A program made the position numbers and the translations under genes. Under the pieces are notes generated by a model. It saw nothing but the letters and a program-made list of their open reading frames with translations, did no database searches and had not been told where the DNA came from. DNA of 64,000 bases from an uncultured Hyphomonas sp. (GTDB lineage: Bacteria; Pseudomonadota; Alphaproteobacteria; Caulobacterales; Hyphomonadaceae). The first letter of the stretch is position 1. Every line of letters starts with the position of its first letter. The stretch spans positions 992,001-1,056,000 of the forward strand of contig NZ_OY787456.1 in NCBI RefSeq assembly GCF_963678875.1. Direction: 5' to 3'. Shown here piece by piece: positions 10,254-17,273 of the stretch.

Positions 10254-11258
10254 ATGGCGAAACCGGCACAACAGCCTCTCAGTCTCGCTTTGCAGGGCGG
10301 CGGGGCCCATGGCGCTTACACATGGGGCGTCCTCGACCGGCTGGCGGAAGAGAATCGCTTCGACATCCGCGCCATCACGGCCACATCCGCCGGTGCCATG
10401 AATGCGGTCGCCTTCGCAGGCGGTTACGGCAATGGCGGCATGGACGGTGCGCGGCAGGCACTGGAGGCGCTTTGGCAGGCGGTGTCGCACAGCGGCCGGC
10501 ACGTCCGGGCCTATGGCGCCAACAATGCGGCCGCCTTTGCCTATGCCTCCGCCCTGCAGAGCTGGGCCAGCCCCTATGACCTGAACCCGCTGAAACTGAA
10601 CCCGCTGCGCGATGCCGTGGAGGAGGTGATCGACTTCGAGGCCGTCCTCGCTTCCGGCCTGCAGCTGTTCCTCAGCGCAACGGATGTGGAGTCCGGCCAT
10701 GTGAAAGTCTTCACCGGCGATGAAGTCACGCTCGACGCCGTGCTGGCCTCCGCCTGCCTGCCGCAGACCTTCCAGGCGGTGGAGATCGACGGTCATGCCT
10801 ATTGGGACGGCGGTTATATGGGCAATCCCAGCATCTTCCCGCTGATCTATGCCGGCGCGCCGACAGATGTGCTGCTCGTCACCCTGAACCCGATCGAGCG
10901 GCCCGGCGTACCGAAACGGGCAGGCGAGATCCAGGAACGCGTCAACGAGATCAGCTTCAACGCCGCCCTGATCGGCGAGCTGCGTGCCATCGCCTTTGTC
11001 CAGCGCCTGCTGGATGACGGCATGCTGAAGGCGCCCATGCTGAAGAAGTACCGCCGCCTCAACGTGCACACGATCCGCGGCGGGCAGGACCTCGTCGATC
11101 AGAGCCTGCACACCAAGTTCGACACCAGTTGGCGGTACCTGACCGGCCTGCGGGACAAGGGCCGCGCAGCGGCGGAGGCCTGGCTGGCGGGCGATGCAGA
11201 CCTTGTCGGCACGAAGACATCGAATTGCGACCTCAGGGAAGAATTCCTGAAGGGCTAG
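10254..11258 (+). CDS. patatin-like phospholipase family protein
   Basis: 334 residues of the patatin fold. The oxyanion-hole motif GGGAHGAYTWGVLDRL starts near residue 15, the nucleophilic Ser is in ATSAGAMNA (G-x-S-x-G-like with Thr in the first position, about residue 44), and the catalytic Asp is in WDGGYMGNPSI near residue 185. Such proteins are lipid acyl hydrolases in the cytoplasm or at the inner membrane. No signal peptide or transmembrane segment. The ribosome site AGGAGG is clear. Divergent from the RNA methyltransferase gene. The first glycine of the usual GXSXG being Thr is common in this subfamily. Confidence 0.9.
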   Translation: MAKPAQQPLSLALQGGGAHGAYTWGVLDRLAEENRFDIRAITATSAGAMNAVAFAGGYGNGGMDGARQALEALWQAVSHSGRHVRAYGANNAAAFAYASALQSWASPYDLNPLKLNPLRDAVEEVIDFEAVLASGLQLFLSATDVESGHVKVFTGDEVTLDAVLASACLPQTFQAVEIDGHAYWDGGYMGNPSIFPLIYAGAPTDVLLVTLNPIERPGVPKRAGEIQERVNEISFNAALIGELRAIAFVQRLLDDGMLKAPMLKKYRRLNVHTIRGGQDLVDQSLHTKFDTSWRYLTGLRDKGRAAAEAWLAGDADLVGTKTSNCDLREEFLKG

Positions 11259-11271
11259 TCGCTGGCAGGAA

Positions 11272-11427
11272 CTATTTCAGCTTTTCCCGGAGCACCATGA
11301 ACCCGGTCAACAGGAATGCCGGGACAAGCAGGAACAGGACGGCTTCTTCTTCCAGCGTGATGTAGAGCAGGCCGACGATCGCAAAGATCACGAATTCCAG
11401 AATGGCAATGCGGATCCAGAAATTCAT
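11272..11427 (-). CDS. small two-helix membrane protein
   Basis: 51 residues with two hydrophobic helices (about 4-20 and 28-45), separated by an acidic TLEEEA turn and ending in basic REKLK. The ATG at 11427 overlaps the rsmD stop (ATGA), so it is translated from the rsmD message. A short membrane protein in this position is not a recognised part of the rsmD unit; its function is unknown. The coupling and the clean hydrophobic pattern argue it is real. Confidence 0.65.
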   Translation of the reverse strand: MNFWIRIAILEFVIFAIVGLLYITLEEEAVLFLLVPAFLLTGFMVLREKLK

Positions 11428-11993
11428 GTGACATTCTCCTGTTTCAGAAACCACACGCGCGCCGCACCATAGTCGCGCGTCTCCAGCATCTCCCAGCCTT
11501 CCGGTGCGATCAGCTCGTCCGAGGCCGTCTCCACCACAGCGATCGCGTCTTCAGCCAGCCACTTGCCCTCTGCGAGACATGCAAGCGCCGGGCGAACAAG
11601 GTCCTTGTGATAGGGCGGATCGAGGAAGGCGATCGTGAAGGGGCTACCGACGCCCGCAGGTTTCTCGCCTAGGTCCGTCGCCGAGCGACGATGGATGCGC
11701 GTGTTCCCGTAGAGGCCGAGCGTCTCGATATTGTCGCGGATCGCGCCGCGCGCTGCGTGGTCGGTTTCCACGAAGAGGCAGAAGGCCGCGCCGCGGCTGA
11801 CCGCTTCAAGGCCCAGCGCGCCGGACCCTGCAAACAGGTCGATCACCCGCGCGCCTTCGATCTCCGGCGCCCAGGCGGCATGGGCCAGCATGTTGAACAC
11901 GCTTTCGCGTGCCCGGTCCGCCGTTGGCCGCGTACCCTGTCCCTTCGGCGCGGCAATCGCGCGCCCCTTGTGCTGTCCGGCAATGATGCGCAT
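11424..11993 (-). CDS. rsmD: 16S rRNA (guanine966-N2)-methyltransferase RsmD
   Basis: 189 residues. It begins with the family hallmark MRIIAGQHKGRAIAAPKG and TRPTADRARESVFNML, has the SAM motif VIDLFAGSGALGLEAVSRGA, and the amino-methyltransferase motif DPPY (FLDPPYHKDL). RsmD methylates N2 of G966 in 16S rRNA during 30S assembly. The start at 11993 follows the family; the frame is open further upstream, which would overlap the divergent tadA and is not credible. tadA starts 51 bases away, giving a shared promoter region for two RNA-modification genes. Confidence 0.95.
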   Translation of the reverse strand: MRIIAGQHKGRAIAAPKGQGTRPTADRARESVFNMLAHAAWAPEIEGARVIDLFAGSGALGLEAVSRGAAFCLFVETDHAARGAIRDNIETLGLYGNTRIHRRSATDLGEKPAGVGSPFTIAFLDPPYHKDLVRPALACLAEGKWLAEDAIAVVETASDELIAPEGWEMLETRDYGAARVWFLKQENVT

Positions 11994-12044
11994 TCGGTAG
12001 AGTTCCGGGTTTACTTCCGGCCCGTCTAGGGCGATCTCATCTTC

Positions 12045-12506
12045 ATGACAATTCTCGCTGATCCGATGGACCGTGCGCTGGAACTGGCGCGCGCCGCTGC
12101 TGCGGCGGGCGAAGTGCCCGTGGGTGCGGTGATTGTCGATCCGGAAACCGGTGAGATTGTTGCCGAGGGTGCCAATGCACCGATCAGCGGCCATGACCCG
12201 ACCGCCCATGCAGAGATTGTCGCCCTGCGCCGCGCAGCCGAGAAGCTTGGCAATTACCGCCTCACGGGCCTCACCATGTATGTCACGCTGGAGCCCTGCG
12301 CGATGTGCGCGGGCGCGATCAGCCTCGCCCGGATCGGCAAGCTGGTCTTCGGGGCTTGCGACCCGAAAGGCGGCGCGGTGATCCATGGCGCGCGCTTCTT
12401 CGAACAGCCGACCTGTCACTGGCGGCCCGAGGTGGAGCAGGATGAAGCCCGCGGCGAAGCGGCGAGCCAGCTGCTGAAGGACTTCTTCAAGGCTCGAAGA
12501 AAGTAG
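12045..12506 (+). CDS. tadA: tRNA-specific adenosine deaminase TadA
   Basis: 153 residues of the cytidine/deoxycytidylate deaminase fold. The Zn site is HAE (PTAHAEIVALRRAA) with the catalytic Glu, and PCAMC (LEPCAMCAGAI) supplies the two Cys. The GEVPVGAVIVD start and the C-terminal ARFFEQPTCHWRPEV region match TadA, which converts A34 to inosine in tRNA-Arg(ACG). Essential in most bacteria. Divergent from rsmD, followed by an unrelated crotonase gene. Confidence 0.95.
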   Translation: MTILADPMDRALELARAAAAAGEVPVGAVIVDPETGEIVAEGANAPISGHDPTAHAEIVALRRAAEKLGNYRLTGLTMYVTLEPCAMCAGAISLARIGKLVFGACDPKGGAVIHGARFFEQPTCHWRPEVEQDEARGEAASQLLKDFFKARRK

Positions 12507-12609
12507 CTCGGGGGCTGGCTGAAACCCCGCCTTTCACGCGTGACGCGCCGGAAATGCTTGCTTTCCTTGAGGGCACGCGATGCCTTGTAGAGGAAACAGG
12601 GAGATCCTC

Positions 12610-13287
12610 ATGACCGCCACCGTCAGAACCGAAAACGATATTTCCGTCGTCACCATGGATGACGGCAAGGCCAACGCCATCAGCCTCGACATGCTGGAGG
12701 CGGTGAATGCCTGCCTCGACGAAGCCGAGAAGGATGGCAAAGTGTTGGTGCTGACCGGGCGCGAGGGCAAGTTCTCGGCCGGGTTCGACCTCAAATTCCT
12801 GGCCACGTCTGACGGTGACGGCGTGCGCAAACTGGTCACCGGCGGCGGCAAGCTGGCCATGCGCCTGTTCACCTCGAAGATGCCTGTCGTCATTGCGTCG
12901 ACAGGGCACTCCATCGCGATGGGCGCCTTCATCCTGCTCGGCGGCGACACGCGGATCGGCACACGCGGGCCCTTCAAGATCGGCGCGAACGAGACGGTAA
13001 ATGGCATGACGCTGCCGGGTTTCGGCATCGAGCTGCCGCGCGCGCGTCTCAACCCGATGTACCTGACCGAAGCGCTGGTGCAGGCACGGCTCTATTCGCC
13101 GGACGAAGCCGTGCCGGTCGGCTGGCTGGACAAGGTTGTTGAGGCTGACGCCCTGATGGACACGGCCATGGAAACCGCCACCGCGCTGAAGGCCATCGCC
13201 AACGGCGCCTATTACCGTAACAAGCTGCTGGCACGGCAACCGGCCATCGATGCGATCATGCCATCGCTGGAACAGTCCACGGTTTAA
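12610..13287 (+). CDS. crotonase/enoyl-CoA hydratase family protein
   Basis: 225 residues, compact for a crotonase (usually about 260). The fold is clear: VVTMDDGKANAISLDMLEA, KFSAGFDLKFL (oxyanion-hole Ala-Gly), and GHSIAMGAFILLGGDTRIG. The first general-base Glu of classical enoyl-CoA hydratase is replaced here (AMGAFILL lacks the CEL Glu), while a Glu remains in ANETVNGMTLPG. This points to an isomerase, hydrolase or degraded activity more than a standard hydratase. The start at 12610 follows the family. Its end overlaps the convergent LysR gene by four bases. Confidence 0.85.
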   Translation: MTATVRTENDISVVTMDDGKANAISLDMLEAVNACLDEAEKDGKVLVLTGREGKFSAGFDLKFLATSDGDGVRKLVTGGGKLAMRLFTSKMPVVIASTGHSIAMGAFILLGGDTRIGTRGPFKIGANETVNGMTLPGFGIELPRARLNPMYLTEALVQARLYSPDEAVPVGWLDKVVEADALMDTAMETATALKAIANGAYYRNKLLARQPAIDAIMPSLEQSTV

Positions 13288-14216
13288 GACGCCGCAACAG
13301 GTGCTGCGGGGGCGGCCGACCCGGCCAGCTCCCGCGAAATCTCCCGGATCAGGCCGCGTAGCCAGGTCAGCGCAGGGTCGCCGGCGTATTCCCGGTGCCA
13401 GTAAAGCGTCGACTCCGGGACCGGAAAGTCGAACGGCAGGTCCTGCAGGACAAGGCCGGCATGTTCCACGATCTGGCGCGGGGCAACGAGCGCGAACTGT
13501 GTGTGGCGCACCATTTCCAATGCCGGCATGTGATTCGGCAGGCGATGAACAGGCGTGATGCGGCGGCCATGCGCCCGCGCCAGTTCTTCGATCAGGCTGC
13601 GGCCTTCCCGTCGGCTGGACACGGTGATGTGGCGCAGCTCGAAGAAGTTCTCCGGCGTCAATGCCTGATCCGCCTGCGGATGACTTGGTGAGAGGACGCT
13701 GACATAGGGCGTTTTCAGAAGCGGCTCGCGTTCCATGTCCATGCCGAGCAGGTCGGCAACATCAATGGCGAGGTCGAGGCGTCCCGTCGTAAGCTCGGCG
13801 CCGACGGCTGACCGGTTCAACTGGCTCCACGAAATCCTGACGCCCGGAGCGACCTGTTCGAGGCGGGCGGCAAGGGCTGGCGCGATCAGGAAGGCCCCGG
13901 CATCGCGGGCGGACAGGTTGAACACGCGGGTGGAGCGCGACGGCTCAAACACGGAGCGCGGCTCAAGGCCCGAGCGTAACCGGTCCAGCGCCTCGCGCAC
14001 GGCGGGCATCAGGGCTTCGGCCATGGCGGTGGGTTTGACGCCGCGGCCTTCGCGGACGAACAGCGGGTCCTCGAAATGGGTGCGCAGGCGGGAGAGCGCA
14101 TTGCTGACGGCGGGCTGTGTGATGCGCAGGATTTCGCTGGCCCGGGTCAGGCTGCGCTCGTCATAGACGGCTTCCAGGACGGGCAGCAGGTTCAGGTCGA
14201 TGGACCGCAGGTTCAT
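13284..14216 (-). CDS. LysR-family transcriptional regulator
   Basis: 310 residues. The N-terminal HTH (LRSIDLNLLPVLEAVYDERSLTRASEILRITQPAVSNALSRLR) is of the NodD/LeuO-like branch, followed by the periplasmic-binding-like effector domain. LysR regulators usually act on a divergent gene; here the neighbour upstream on the same strand is a TauE/SafE permease, so the target is unclear. A 27-bp perfect palindrome sits at 14226-14252, abutting the ribosome site, and is a candidate self-operator or leader hairpin. Confidence 0.92.
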   Translation of the reverse strand: MNLRSIDLNLLPVLEAVYDERSLTRASEILRITQPAVSNALSRLRTHFEDPLFVREGRGVKPTAMAEALMPAVREALDRLRSGLEPRSVFEPSRSTRVFNLSARDAGAFLIAPALAARLEQVAPGVRISWSQLNRSAVGAELTTGRLDLAIDVADLLGMDMEREPLLKTPYVSVLSPSHPQADQALTPENFFELRHITVSSRREGRSLIEELARAHGRRITPVHRLPNHMPALEMVRHTQFALVAPRQIVEHAGLVLQDLPFDFPVPESTLYWHREYAGDPALTWLRGLIREISRELAGSAAPAAPVAAS

Positions 14217-14225
14217 GTCAGGCTC

Positions 14226-14252
14226 CCAAACATCACCAATGGTGATGTTTGG
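14226..14252. promoter_or_regulatory. 27-bp perfect palindrome in front of the LysR gene
   Basis: CCAAACATCACCA (14226-14238) and TGGTGATGTTTGG (14240-14252) are exact inverted repeats around one base. The 3' arm touches the TTGGGAG ribosome site of the LysR gene (start 14216). It could be an operator for the regulator itself or, as RNA, a hairpin that hides the ribosome site. The symmetry is directly seen; the function is inference. Confidence 0.6.
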
Positions 14253-14336
14253 TGTTCATATAATAAAGTTCCCGAATGGTCGAGCCTGAGGCATTGTCAT
14301 CGTGTCGACAGTGGAGTGACCCCGATGCGTGCGGCG

Positions 14337-15083
14337 CTACAGCCAGCCTGCAGCCTTCATCAGCATCACCGCGCCAATTGCGGTGACGAGGTATTTCATG
14401 CCGCGCTTGAAATTCACGTCGCTCATCCGGTCCAGTACCTTGCCGCCAAGCGTGGTGCCCAGCATGGAGAGCGGCGCCGCCGCCACGATCAGCCACCAGG
14501 GCGGCAGGGCCTGAAGGCCGGCCGCAGCGATCACCGGAACGCTCCAGAAAATGATCTTCACGAAGTGCGCCAGCACCTGCGTCACCGCCTTGGTCGCCAC
14601 AATGGCGTGGCGCGTCATGTCGGTGTGAACGAAGAACTGGTCCAGCAACGGCCCTGCAACCCCCGCCACCGTATTCAGAGCCTGTACCACAAAGCCCGCG
14701 CTCTCGGCCTGCCAGCGTTTCTGGATATCGAGGTCCAGCAGCGTCTTTGGCAGCCAGACCAGCATCGCGACGAGGCCCAGCATCAGGTAGACCATCTGCT
14801 TGTCGGGCCGCCAGCTGAGCGCGAACAGAAGGCCCACCGCCAGCATGGAGCCCACGGCGTAACGCCGGAAGATGCGCCAGTCGATATGGGCGCGCCACAG
14901 GAAGGCGCGATAGCCGTTGGACACCATCTGTACGGCGCCGTGCACGATCATGGCGGTTGCCACCGGCACCAGAGCGGTCAGGACGCCCATGAAAATGATG
15001 CCGCCCGCCATGCCGAAAATGCCCGAAATGAAGCTGGTAACCAGCACAGTGACGAGGATGATAGCAGCTGCGATCGGGCTCAT
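14337..15083 (-). CDS. TauE/SafE family permease
   Basis: 248 residues, strongly hydrophobic, with about 7-8 transmembrane segments and the family pattern SFISGIFGMAGGIIFMGVLTAL near the N-terminus and a second such half near the middle (TVAGVAGPLLDQFFV). TauE/SafE proteins are thought to export sulfite, sulfoacetate or related organic anions. No sulfur metabolism genes lie nearby, so the substrate is unknown. Same strand as and 120 bases upstream of the LysR gene. Confidence 0.85.
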   Translation of the reverse strand: MSPIAAAIILVTVLVTSFISGIFGMAGGIIFMGVLTALVPVATAMIVHGAVQMVSNGYRAFLWRAHIDWRIFRRYAVGSMLAVGLLFALSWRPDKQMVYLMLGLVAMLVWLPKTLLDLDIQKRWQAESAGFVVQALNTVAGVAGPLLDQFFVHTDMTRHAIVATKAVTQVLAHFVKIIFWSVPVIAAAGLQALPPWWLIVAAAPLSMLGTTLGGKVLDRMSDVNFKRGMKYLVTAIGAVMLMKAAGWL

Positions 15084-15243
15084 GCCGGCGATCTAGACCT
15101 GTTTGCGATTCGGCGCAAAGCGGTGCCTTCCGCGCCAGACGGTCAGACGAGGCCGTCAGAAAAGATTGCAAAGAAAGAATTTGCGGCCCCCCGGCCGCAC
15201 GGACTACCAATGGCTCAACCAAACAAAGTGAAGGAGGATAGCC

Positions 15244-16545
15244 ATGGCTGATACCCAGCAATCCATGGACGCAATGGCCGAACTGAATGACCTGCGCATG
15301 TCGGAGGAGGCACGCCCTCTCTACGAGCATGTGAAGCGGTTCATCAAGGATACGGTCGATCCGATGCATGAGGAATTCGAACGCCTCGGCGAGAACAAGA
15401 CCGACATCTGGTCTTATGCTCCGGGCCAGCTCGAAGCCCTCGAAAAGGCCAAGGACGCCGCCAAGAAGGAAGGTCTCTGGAACTTCTTCCTGCCGGATGC
15501 CGACACCGGCGAAGGCCTGAAGAACCTCGACTATGCCTACATCGCGGCAGAGCTCGGCAAGAACCCGCTGGCCTCCGAGTCAATGAACTGCTCGGCCCCA
15601 GACACCGGCAATATGGAAGTGCTCGAGCGCGTCGGCACACCGGCCCAGAAAGAGCAGTGGCTGAAGCCGCTTCTCGAAGGCAAGATCCGCTCCGCCTTCG
15701 CCATGACCGAGCCGGCCCTGCCGTCCTCGGACGCCAAGAACGTCTCCATGAGCGCTGTTCTGGAAGGCGACGAGTGGGTGCTCAACGGTGAGAAATATTA
15801 CATCTCCGGTGCGGGCGACCCGCGCTGCAAGATCATGATCACCATGGTGAAAACCAATGACGGCCCGGACGTGAACCGCCGCCAGTCGCAGATCCTCGTG
15901 CCGCTGCCGCACCCGGGTGTCACCATCATGGGCCCGATGCACGTGTTCGGCGATCCGGATGCCCCGCACGGCCACATGCACATCCGCTTCGAGAACGTCC
16001 GTGTTCCGAAGGACAACATGCTGCTCGGCGAAGGCCGCGGCTTCGAGATCTCGCAGCTGCGCCTCGGCCCGGGCCGTATCCACCACTGCATGCGCTCCAT
16101 CGGCGCGGCAGAGAAGGCCCTCGACCTGATGGTCGTGCGCGGCATGACCCGCCAGGCCTTCGGCAAGGATCTCATCAAGCTGGGTGGCAACATCGAGAAA
16201 GTGTCCCGCGCACGGATCGAGATCGAAGCCATGCGCATGATGGTTCTGAAAGCCGCCAAGGCGATGGACGTGCTGGGCAACAAGGAAGCCCGCGTCTGGA
16301 TTTCCATGGTCAAGGCCATGGTGCCGGAACGCGTCTGCGCCATCATCGACGACGCCATCCAGATCCACGGCGCCACGGGCGTGTCGCAGTGGACCCCGCT
16401 GGCCCGCATGTATGCCAGCCAGCGTACGCTGCGCCTGGCCGATGGTCCGGACGAAGTGCACCATATGGTGGTGGGCCGCGCCGAGACCCGCAAATACACG
16501 GGCGAAGAGGAAGATCCGGCGATGGCTGCTGTCTGGCGCAAATAA
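15244..16545 (+). CDS. acyl-CoA dehydrogenase
   Basis: 433 residues with all three acyl-CoA dehydrogenase domains: alpha N-terminal (residues about 20-140), middle beta domain (FAMTEPALPSSDAKNVSMSA), and C-terminal helical domain containing QIHGATGVSQWTPLARMY and LADGPDEVHHMVVGR. The family oxidises acyl-CoA at alpha-beta using FAD and electron transfer flavoprotein. The C-terminal signature resembles the ACAD10/11-like group, which prefers long or 4-hydroxy acyl chains; that is a tentative placement. Strong ribosome site AAGGAGG. A terminator follows at once, so it is monocistronic. Confidence 0.93.
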   Translation: MADTQQSMDAMAELNDLRMSEEARPLYEHVKRFIKDTVDPMHEEFERLGENKTDIWSYAPGQLEALEKAKDAAKKEGLWNFFLPDADTGEGLKNLDYAYIAAELGKNPLASESMNCSAPDTGNMEVLERVGTPAQKEQWLKPLLEGKIRSAFAMTEPALPSSDAKNVSMSAVLEGDEWVLNGEKYYISGAGDPRCKIMITMVKTNDGPDVNRRQSQILVPLPHPGVTIMGPMHVFGDPDAPHGHMHIRFENVRVPKDNMLLGEGRGFEISQLRLGPGRIHHCMRSIGAAEKALDLMVVRGMTRQAFGKDLIKLGGNIEKVSRARIEIEAMRMMVLKAAKAMDVLGNKEARVWISMVKAMVPERVCAIIDDAIQIHGATGVSQWTPLARMYASQRTLRLADGPDEVHHMVVGRAETRKYTGEEEDPAMAAVWRK

Positions 16546-16568
16546 GCCCGGCTTCAGGTCAAACGATC

Positions 16569-16598
16569 AGCGCGGCTCCGCAAGGGGCCGCGCTTTTC
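16569..16598 (+). terminator. intrinsic terminator after acyl-CoA dehydrogenase gene
   Basis: AGCGCGGC (16569-16576) pairs with GCCGCGCT (16587-16594) around a 10-nt loop, then TTTT. It is shared with the tail of the convergent HCCA-isomerase-like gene. Confidence 0.85.
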
Positions 16599-17205
16599 AT
16601 TTGGACGCTGCCGCATCCAGGGCGTCTTCCAGACGGTCGTCGCCCCAGAACAGGTCTCCTTTCACGATGAAGCTCGGCGCCCCGAAAATGCCGAGCCTGA
16701 AGGCTTCGTCCACATTCTCCTTGAGACGATCCTTGATTGCCTGGGTTTGTGCGCGGCCGAGAACATCCCCCTGTGCACCGGCCGTCTCCGCAAGGCGCTG
16801 CAACAGGGCGGGTTCGCCAATGTCGTGACCTTCGGCAAACTCCGCCGAATAAACGGCGCGCGTGAAAGCTTTGCCCCACGCTTCATCCAGTCCAACCAGC
16901 GCGATACGTGCGGCGGCAAGGCCATTCTGAGGAAAAGCGCCCGGCCCTGTTTCCGGCAGGCGTTTGAAAGGCAGGCCAAAGCGCTCGGCTCTCCGGGCCA
17001 TGTCGCGCCACATATATTCGCCTTTCGCCTTGTAGATGTTGAAAGGAGACGTATCCCAGCCCTGCGCGGCAAAGACCGGGCCCAGCAGAAAAGGCCGCCA
17101 GCGAACGTCCACGCCGCGCGCCCCGGCCGCGTCCTCGATGCGCATCGCCGTGAGATAGGAATAGGTTGAGCCGAATTCGAACCAGAATTCGATCGGATGA
17201 GTCAT
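16597..17205 (-). CDS. 2-hydroxychromene-2-carboxylate isomerase family protein (DsbA-like fold)
   Basis: 202 residues of the thioredoxin-like DSBA/HCCA isomerase family, kappa-GST-like. The N-terminus FWFEFGSTYSYL has Ser in place of the DsbA Cys, the glutathione-activating position of HCCA isomerases, and the C-terminus has GIFGAPSFIVKGDLFWGDDRLE with the cis-Pro. Members isomerise aromatic degradation intermediates or act on other glutathione-linked substrates. No naphthalene or other aromatic pathway lies nearby, so the substrate is uncertain. Confidence 0.88.
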   Translation of the reverse strand: MTHPIEFWFEFGSTYSYLTAMRIEDAAGARGVDVRWRPFLLGPVFAAQGWDTSPFNIYKAKGEYMWRDMARRAERFGLPFKRLPETGPGAFPQNGLAAARIALVGLDEAWGKAFTRAVYSAEFAEGHDIGEPALLQRLAETAGAQGDVLGRAQTQAIKDRLKENVDEAFRLGIFGAPSFIVKGDLFWGDDRLEDALDAAASK

Positions 17206-17273
17206 CTGCAGCCCCGCTTGTCCGTGGGAGGCAAACTAAGACCGTGACGGCCTGCGGAAAAGGGGGCGCGCGC

